Assembly: GCA_028822955.1 (NCBI GenBank)
Contig: JAPKCL010000022.1
Span: forward strand, 1 to 20,666
Source: Candidatus Poseidoniaceae archaeon
GTDB taxonomy: Archaea > Thermoplasmatota > Poseidoniia > Poseidoniales > Poseidoniaceae
Direction: 5' to 3'
DNA length: 20,666 bases
Part shown: piece after piece, positions 15,084 to 20,666 of the stretch
Numbering within the stretch: position 1 is the stretch's first letter
How the letters are laid out: each line of letters starts with the position of its first letter
Position numbers and translations under genes: made by a program
Notes under the pieces: generated by a model
The model's input: the letters and a program-made list of their open reading frames with translations, nothing else
The model's database searches: none
What the model was told of the DNA's origin: nothing

Positions 15084-16648
15084 TGGTCGTAAAGAGTGCA
15101 ACAAAGAAGAAGCTAATGGATCTCGGTATCGCAGAAAATCATGCGCATGCTCTTGCTGATGACAAAAAGTGGGACGATGTAAAAATCCTCGCTGCTGGAG
15201 AAATCGCACAAATTTGTGAAACTGATTCTGAAACTGCTGCAAATATCAAGTCGACGATCGACACTGCAAGTAAGAAAGGTGGAGATTCGAACAGCGAAAA
15301 CACTGGACCAACAACTTCAGTCCGACTTCGCCGAACTGGTCGAGCAATTGCTCGTGCAAAGACTTCAGTCGCAATGACTGACTACGATCGTGCATCTAAA
15401 CTCCTACAATATGAAGATGAGTTGGCTGAAGACCCGGTTTTCAAGTCACTCGTTGCTGCTGTTGAAGCAAATGGTTCCTCTCGGTTTACCAACCGTATTT
15501 TCCATGACCTCACAGTCGCTATCCATGCACGTGGTAAGAATAAATTGACCAAGCCTCAAGCAAAGAAAGTGGTTGATGAATCAGTCGTCGCCCTTGACCG
15601 AGCGAGTATTGACCCCTATGAAGCAGCAGGAATTATTACTGCTCAATCCATTGGTGAACCTGGAACGCAGATGACCATGCGTACTTTCCACTATGCAGGT
15701 GTTGCAACAGTGAACGTTACCCAAGGTCTTCCTCGTATCATCGAGATTGTCGATGCACGAAAGGTACCAAATACTCCTACAATGATTATTTACTTGTCTG
15801 GTGAAAAGATGACCTCTGCTGATGAAGCACGTAAACTTGCAGCAGCAATTGAAGAAACTCATACCGTTAACATCGCTTCTTTGGAGACTGACGTTGCACA
15901 ACGACGTCTCGTTTTGAAACTGAACAAGACCAATCTCAAGCAGAAGAACATGACTGGTGCTGAAGTGAAGGACAAACTGGAACGTGCTACACGCCTTTTG
16001 GTTCAAGCAGACAAGGAAAAGAACCCTTCGACCTTGACCCTCATACCTGGTGTTCACACCGAAGAAGATTTGGCCGAAATCGCTGAAAACCCGCCTTCGT
16101 ATACCATGTTGCTTCAATTGGAAGAAAAGATTCGTGATATGCGTCTCAAAGGTATTCCGAACATTACTCGTGCGAACGTCCAATTGGATGACAAAACGGG
16201 TGAATACTACCTCTCGACCATTGGTTCAAACTTGACTCGTGTCAGCGAAATCGAGACCATCGACCGAAACCGTACCTACACTAACAACATCATTGAAATC
16301 TTTGATTTCCTTGGAATTGAGGCTGCTCGACAAGCTATTGTTGACGAACTACAAGCAACTCTTGACGGAGCCCGTTTGGAAGTTGACGTCCGACACTTGC
16401 TTTTGGTTGCTGACGTGATGACTTCTGAAGGTGAAGTTCGTGCTATTGGACGACACGGTGTCTCAGGAACAAAACACAGTATCTTGGCTCGTGCTGCTTT
16501 CGAAGTTACCGTTAACCACTTGCTCAAAGCCGGTGTTATTGGAGAAAAGGATTACCTCACCGGTGTTGCAGAGAACATTATCGTTGGTCAACCAATTTCA
16601 CTTGGTACCGGCAGTGTGGAACTCTTCTACATCCCTGACAAAGAATGA
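15083..16648 (+). CDS. rpoA2: RNA polymerase subunit A'' (RpoA2), with N-terminal HhH-like extension
   Basis: 521 residues; the family is usually about 380-400. The conserved core begins near residue 85 and includes the trigger loop region IITAQSIGEPGTQMTMRTFH (184-203), then VTQGLPRIIEIVDARKVPNT. The jaw and C-terminal cleft follow, ending with ISLGTGSVELFY. This chain completes the largest subunit with A' and closes the active site during nucleotide addition. Residues 1-65 form an added helical domain, beginning MVVKSATKKKLMDLG, that is clearly homologous to the N-terminus of RpoH in the same operon. A Ser/Asn/Gly-rich linker joins it to the core. The start overlaps the rpoA1 stop as TGATG. 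It is followed by rpl30e after 44 nt. Confidence 0.97.
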   Translation: MVVKSATKKKLMDLGIAENHAHALADDKKWDDVKILAAGEIAQICETDSETAANIKSTIDTASKKGGDSNSENTGPTTSVRLRRTGRAIARAKTSVAMTDYDRASKLLQYEDELAEDPVFKSLVAAVEANGSSRFTNRIFHDLTVAIHARGKNKLTKPQAKKVVDESVVALDRASIDPYEAAGIITAQSIGEPGTQMTMRTFHYAGVATVNVTQGLPRIIEIVDARKVPNTPTMIIYLSGEKMTSADEARKLAAAIEETHTVNIASLETDVAQRRLVLKLNKTNLKQKNMTGAEVKDKLERATRLLVQADKEKNPSTLTLIPGVHTEEDLAEIAENPPSYTMLLQLEEKIRDMRLKGIPNITRANVQLDDKTGEYYLSTIGSNLTRVSEIETIDRNRTYTNNIIEIFDFLGIEAARQAIVDELQATLDGARLEVDVRHLLLVADVMTSEGEVRAIGRHGVSGTKHSILARAAFEVTVNHLLKAGVIGEKDYLTGVAENIIVGQPISLGTGSVELFYIPDKE

Positions 16649-16679
16649 TTTTCTACCCATGAGAAACGATGTGGAGTAT

Positions 16680-16685
16680 GGAGGA
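16680..16685 (+). promoter_or_regulatory. Shine-Dalgarno site of rpl30e
   Basis: GGAGGA lies 7 nt before the ATG at 16693, inside the 44-nt gap after rpoA2. Confidence 0.6.
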
Positions 16686-16692
16686 ATAAAAT

Positions 16693-16992
16693 ATGGATCT
16701 AAACCGACAATTAAAGACTGCAATATCAACTGGAAATCTACGATTTGGTCAACGCCAAGCACTCGATGCGTGTGCTCGTGGTGAAGCAAAATTGATTATT
16801 TTCGCTGCGAACTGCCCGACTGAATTTATTGACGAACTGCACGCGAGTCACCCTGAAGTGACCAAGTTCCGTACAACTCTTGTCAACCGTGAACTCGGTA
16901 TCGCATGTGGTAAGCCATTTTCAGTTTCCACCGTCAGTATCATCGATGCTGGCGACAGTGATTTACTTCAACTCGAGACCAATATCGAGTGA
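16693..16992 (+). CDS. rpl30e: Ribosomal protein eL30 (L30e)
   Basis: 99 residues, the usual length. The family pattern is visible throughout: MDLNRQLKTAISTGNLRFGQ at the N-terminus, then GEAKLIIFAANCP (30-42), a helix, and ELGIACGKPFSVSTVSIIDA followed by GDSDLL. eL30 is a kink-turn RNA-binding protein of the large ribosomal subunit. Its place directly after rpoA2 is the conserved archaeal arrangement, in which it is normally followed by nusA, rps12 and rps7. Here those genes do not follow: the next reading frame, 78 nt on, encodes a surface protein. It is most likely the last gene of the polymerase transcript, although no clear poly-T terminator is visible in the gap. Confidence 0.95.
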   Translation: MDLNRQLKTAISTGNLRFGQRQALDACARGEAKLIIFAANCPTEFIDELHASHPEVTKFRTTLVNRELGIACGKPFSVSTVSIIDAGDSDLLQLETNIE

Positions 16993-17070
16993 GTACTTCG
17001 TTCACTTTGCCAAGTTTTCTCGGTATGATGAAGACAAAGGTTTGATGGTCGTTGCCGTAGTGGTTGTGCC

Positions 17071-20000
17071 ATGCGCCCTTTGCTTGCATCCGTCTCAGCG
17101 GTCTTGATTTCATTCTTGATGCTTTCATCCGTCTTTGTTCTCGAACAATCGAATGAATATACAGAGGAACTTGACGATGTCAGTTCTGAGCTCATCGAGT
17201 TTACATCTGCACGAGGTTCTTCGAAATCCTTCATTTCATCAGGTGGTTCCTCTACTCAAAATATCGATGCTAGTCATATTGAACCAGATCCAAACGGTGG
17301 CTGGGTAATTGGCTCAGAATACAATACGACCTTGACTTTTGGTACACAAACTCTCCAACCTACTTCACCGTACGGTGGAGAGTTCTTCGTAGCGTCATTG
17401 GACAGTGCTGGTACTTGGCAATCACTCTTTGGCGCTGATCACAGTTTTGGCGGAGGCGGACTTTCTTATCTTACGGATGTCAAAGTTGATGTTGGTGGAG
17501 AGATACTGGTAACCGGATATTTCTATGGTGATATTTCCTTTTCTGGTGGTCAAGGTAATCCTCCAGCAATCATCTCCAATACGAACTCTGGATTCCATTT
17601 TGAAGGGTTCTTTGCGAAATGTGACTCATTTGGTAATTGGCTATGGGCCAATAGTTTTACCACTTTAGTGAACGGTTCTGGTGAATACAGCGTAGCCTCC
17701 GGTTCAGCAATCGATCTTGCAGGTGATATTTTCATAACTGGTGAGTTCCAAGGTGAGACAGACTTTGGCGGTTTTGCTTTGAATGTCTCAAGTACTCAGG
17801 TCTTTGTAGCAAAATACTCCGGTATGATTGGGACTCTTGATTGGGTTGTCAGTGGTGGTGGTATCGGTACGAACAGTATTTATGATTCTGCAGTCACACC
17901 TTCTGGCGGTATCAAATTAGCAACAATCTCGGATGGTTTCGCTCAATGGTCGACCTCAAGTTATGTTGCGGTTGGTACAGTCGATGCGGTGATTGTGGAG
18001 TTAGATGCTACAGGTGCTGTGCTCAACTTGAACGGTATTGGTGCCAGTGGCCAACAAACGCGCGTCACAGATATTACCATTGATTCCGCAGGAGATACAT
18101 ATCTTGCTGGGTCATTTGGTGGGACGATCTCAAGTGGTGGTTGGACTGCAACTGCCATATATGGCGGAAATGATATCTTTGTAGCAAGAACTGCAGCTTC
18201 CACTTCGAACAGTTGGGCATTTGTATCGGGTTCAACTGCAGATGACGGGGCCCAAGCTATTGCAGTCACCTCTTCCGGTACGGTTGCTTACAGTGGCTAT
18301 CTCACTGCCGCACATACCGCAGGAGCCACAACGATGGTTCCTTCAAATCACGATGGTTTTGCTGTCGGTCTCTCATCGACAGGTACGCTTGATTGGACTG
18401 AACTCATTGGCGGTTCACAATATGACTACGCTTTAGACATGAGTGTCAACATAAGCGACTACATTGGTATCAGCGGTACGTATTCAGGTTCAATGACGCA
18501 TGATGGCACTACTTTGACATCAACGGGTGGTAGAGATGCCTATGTGTGGGTATTTGACCCCGCATCACTGAAAGACTCTGATAGCGACAGTATTGTCGAT
18601 GTTGATGACAATTGTCCGTATGTTTCCAATCCAAGCCAAGCCGATACCGACAGCGATGGCTTTGGTGATGAGTGCGATTCAGATGATGATAACGATGGCC
18701 TCACTGATAATTATCCTGACTTCTGTCCTCGAAACAGTGAATTTAATTGGACAAGTATGCAAGATACTGACAATCCATCTGCTTCGACTGACTGGGATAA
18801 TGACGGTTGTAAAGACGATGGTGAAGATTCGGATGATGATAACGACCAAGTCCTTGATGTCGACGACAATTGCCCTTACACATCTTACAATCCACCTCGA
18901 CCGACTTGGATTTCAGATACAGCTACCAATGACATCGATGGCGATGGATGCCGAGATAGTGATGAGGACCTCAATGATGATGCGGATGATTTCGATGACG
19001 CAAATGATGATTGTCCAACTCTCGCAGGAACTTCCACGAAGGGTAGCATTGGGTGTCTTGACACCGATGGTGATGGTTGGTCGGACTCGACGGATGATTG
19101 TCCCAATGAGGCAGGTAATTCGACTCTAAACGGCAAAAACGCCTGCCCTGACAACGATGGAGACGGTTGGTCGAATGCTGATGATGCATTCCCCGATGAA
19201 GTCACACAATGGGCCGATGCCGACTCGGATGGATATGGGGATAATGCACAAGGTGCAAGTGCTGATGCTTGTCCGACCGTTCCTGGAACATCAACTGTTG
19301 ACCGTTTAGGATGCTTTGATGCTGATGAAGATGGTTATTCAAATTCGGATACAACTTGGAACGTCGGAAACGGTGCTGATTACTTCCCGAATGATCCAAC
19401 TCAATGGTCTGACTTTGATGAAGATGGCCTTGGTGACAATTGGGGCAATTCCACATGGACTGACCGTAAATCTTCTTGGCCTGGTGAAATGGTTATGGAT
19501 GCCACAACTCAAGATGCTTGTCCAACCCGTTCAGGAACTTCTTGGAAAGCTGATACTCTCGGCTGTCCAGATGCTGATGCAGATGGCTGGTACGACCTGA
19601 TGGATGCGTTCTCAAGTGATGCAACCCAATGGGAAGATGCCGATATGGATGGCTACGGTGACAATGCTTCCGGCAACGAGCCAGATGCTTGTCCTTCGGT
19701 TGAAGGGAACTCAACTCTCGACCGTTTTGGTTGTCTGGATTCAGACGGTGATGGCTACTCTGACGCCGGTTTCTCTTGGGGATACGACATGGGTGGCGAT
19801 GCTTTCCCTGACGAACCTACTCAATGGGCAGACGGAGACAGTGATGGTTTTGGAGAAAATCCAAATGGCCTAACTCCTGATGCATGCCCTACAGTTCGTG
19901 ATACATCAAACATCGACCGGTATGGATGTGCAGACACCGATGGAGACGGAATTTCCGACCCCGATGATACCTGGACTCTTGCCGATGGTGCTGATGCATG

Positions 20001-20649
20001 TATTTCCGGTGCTGGAAACTCTACAACCGACCGTGTTGGATGCTTTGATGGAGACGGTGATGGTTACTCAAATCCAGCAGGCGATTGGTCTGTCAGTGAT
20101 GGGGCAGATGCTTATCCAGATGACCCACTACGTTGGCTCAAAGATAATTCTGCGGACGATGGTGCTTCCTCTTCAAGCATGCTTATCTTTGGAATCGGTG
20201 GAGTCCTTGTTGTAGCAATAATCGGCGTACTTGCCTTTTTGTTCCTCAAAAAACCGGATGAGGAGGGTGTTGAAAAGACATGGACTGACGATACGTTCGC
20301 TCCAATGGGTGGTGCAATGCCTGCTATGCCAAACATGGGTGCTCAACCAGCAGTCATGATGCCAAACTATGCTGCAACACCTGCTCCTGCCGCAGGTATG
20401 CCGAACATGTACGCTCAACCAGCAGCACAACCAGTTGCTCAGCCCGCTGCGACTCCAGCAGTCGCTATGCCGAACTTCGCAGCGCAACCTGCCGCAGCAG
20501 TAGCGCCAGCAGTTGTACCAGTCGCTCAACCTGCACCGGTCCAACCAGACCCTGCTCGAGAATACTACAACGGATTGATTGCACAAGGCTATCCACAAGA
20601 GAATGCGATTCAATACACACAACAGTATTATCCAACATTCCAAGGTTGA
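17071..20649 (+). CDS. Large cell-surface protein: propeller-like repeats, TSP3-like calcium repeats, TM helix, Pro/Ala-rich tail
   Basis: 1192 residues. Residues 1-27 are a signal peptide. About 60-497 form beta-rich repeats built on 'D..G.i.itG.f.g...fgg...' and 'fVAk.d..G...W', resembling SBBP/seven-bladed propeller repeats. About 500-1025 are aspartate-rich thrombospondin type 3-like repeats with recurring DxDxDGxxD, CP and GC motifs, expected to bind calcium and form a stalk. A membrane helix lies at about 1036-1058, followed by KK and a cytoplasmic tail of about 130 residues rich in MPN(M/Y/F), AQPA and PA. It ends in REYYNGLIAQGYPQENAIQY and a Tyr-rich stretch. The protein is thus exported and anchored with a long inner tail. 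A role in adhesion or particle/polymer binding is plausible but not shown. The start has no obvious SD, and it probably has its own promoter. Confidence 0.85.
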   Translation: MRPLLASVSAVLISFLMLSSVFVLEQSNEYTEELDDVSSELIEFTSARGSSKSFISSGGSSTQNIDASHIEPDPNGGWVIGSEYNTTLTFGTQTLQPTSPYGGEFFVASLDSAGTWQSLFGADHSFGGGGLSYLTDVKVDVGGEILVTGYFYGDISFSGGQGNPPAIISNTNSGFHFEGFFAKCDSFGNWLWANSFTTLVNGSGEYSVASGSAIDLAGDIFITGEFQGETDFGGFALNVSSTQVFVAKYSGMIGTLDWVVSGGGIGTNSIYDSAVTPSGGIKLATISDGFAQWSTSSYVAVGTVDAVIVELDATGAVLNLNGIGASGQQTRVTDITIDSAGDTYLAGSFGGTISSGGWTATAIYGGNDIFVARTAASTSNSWAFVSGSTADDGAQAIAVTSSGTVAYSGYLTAAHTAGATTMVPSNHDGFAVGLSSTGTLDWTELIGGSQYDYALDMSVNISDYIGISGTYSGSMTHDGTTLTSTGGRDAYVWVFDPASLKDSDSDSIVDVDDNCPYVSNPSQADTDSDGFGDECDSDDDNDGLTDNYPDFCPRNSEFNWTSMQDTDNPSASTDWDNDGCKDDGEDSDDDNDQVLDVDDNCPYTSYNPPRPTWISDTATNDIDGDGCRDSDEDLNDDADDFDDANDDCPTLAGTSTKGSIGCLDTDGDGWSDSTDDCPNEAGNSTLNGKNACPDNDGDGWSNADDAFPDEVTQWADADSDGYGDNAQGASADACPTVPGTSTVDRLGCFDADEDGYSNSDTTWNVGNGADYFPNDPTQWSDFDEDGLGDNWGNSTWTDRKSSWPGEMVMDATTQDACPTRSGTSWKADTLGCPDADADGWYDLMDAFSSDATQWEDADMDGYGDNASGNEPDACPSVEGNSTLDRFGCLDSDGDGYSDAGFSWGYDMGGDAFPDEPTQWADGDSDGFGENPNGLTPDACPTVRDTSNIDRYGCADTDGDGISDPDDTWTLADGADACISGAGNSTTDRVGCFDGDGDGYSNPAGDWSVSDGADAYPDDPLRWLKDNSADDGASSSSMLIFGIGGVLVVAIIGVLAFLFLKKPDEEGVEKTWTDDTFAPMGGAMPAMPNMGAQPAVMMPNYAATPAPAAGMPNMYAQPAAQPVAQPAATPAVAMPNFAAQPAAAVAPAVVPVAQPAPVQPDPAREYYNGLIAQGYPQENAIQYTQQYYPTFQG
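18569..20140 (+). repeat. Tandem TSP3-like calcium-binding repeat region (coding)
   Basis: This is the part of the surface-protein gene encoding imperfect modules of the form D(A/D)CP...G.ST.DR.GC.D.DGDG.SD, alternating with DAFPD..TQWAD.D.DGYGDN. DACP-type starts recur at 19264, 19513, 19684, 19879 and 19993 (the last DACI). Spacing is 114-249 nt, so the modules are compound and unequal. The DNA is correspondingly rich in GAT and GAC codons. Confidence 0.8.
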
Positions 20650-20666
20650 ATTGTTTCCTTCGAAAC

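Noticed and set aside
18593..19129. Plus-strand frame rich in Met and Ile inside the surface gene
   Set aside because: It is a shifted reading of the GAT-rich calcium-repeat codons, not a gene.
18569..20140. Repeated DNA that might suggest a CRISPR array
   Set aside because: Repeat units are unequal, diverged and fully coding, with no constant direct repeat or unique spacers.

Overview
The window looks like a piece of a marine Thermoplasmatota (Marine Group II / Poseidoniales-like) archaeal genome. The evidence is an archaeal-type RNA polymerase operon with an unsplit rpoB and a split A'/A'' largest subunit, ribosomal protein eL30, a Pop5-type RNase P subunit, archaeal-style surface proteins, and Shine-Dalgarno (SD) motifs mostly 4-7 nt before starts. 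The lineage is inferred from family features; no search was run.

Layout. Positions 1-2039 (minus strand) hold a three-gene operon: a membrane-anchored secreted protein with a CxCH motif, a small two-helix membrane protein, and a Rieske iron-sulfur protein cut off by the left window edge. This is probably part of a bc-type respiratory complex. Positions 2259-3520 (plus) hold a TPR protein and a divergent FtsZ-family GTPase. Positions 3517-4799 (minus) hold a multi-pass membrane protein whose reading frame is broken near its 5' end. Positions 4885-5811 (plus) hold a Pop5-like RNase P subunit and a small membrane protein. Positions 5808-7280 (minus) encode a fusion of a HemK2/Mtq2-like methyltransferase and a biotin-protein ligase. 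A tRNA-Lys(UUU) follows at 7484-7557.

Positions 7606-16992 (plus) are the RNA polymerase operon rpoH-rpoB-rpoA1-rpoA2-rpl30e, with overlapping or closely spaced genes and strong SD motifs at the internal starts. After it, in place of the usual nusA-rps12-rps7 continuation, comes a 1192-residue surface protein with propeller-like repeats, calcium-binding thrombospondin type 3-like repeats, one membrane helix and a Pro/Ala-rich cytoplasmic tail.

The most unusual signal is in the polymerase itself. RpoH and RpoA'' begin with homologous ~65-residue helix-hairpin-helix-like domains, both starting MVVKSATKK. RpoH is nearly three times its usual archaeal length, RpoA' carries a ~130-residue Cys-containing insertion just before its active-site region, and RpoB has lost three of four Cys ligands of its C-terminal zinc ribbon. 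Together these suggest a lineage-specific remodelling of the polymerase. The methyltransferase-biotin ligase fusion and the FtsZ-like/TPR pair are also notable. No gene-free stretch exceeds about 325 bases; the longest, 7281-7605, holds the tRNA.
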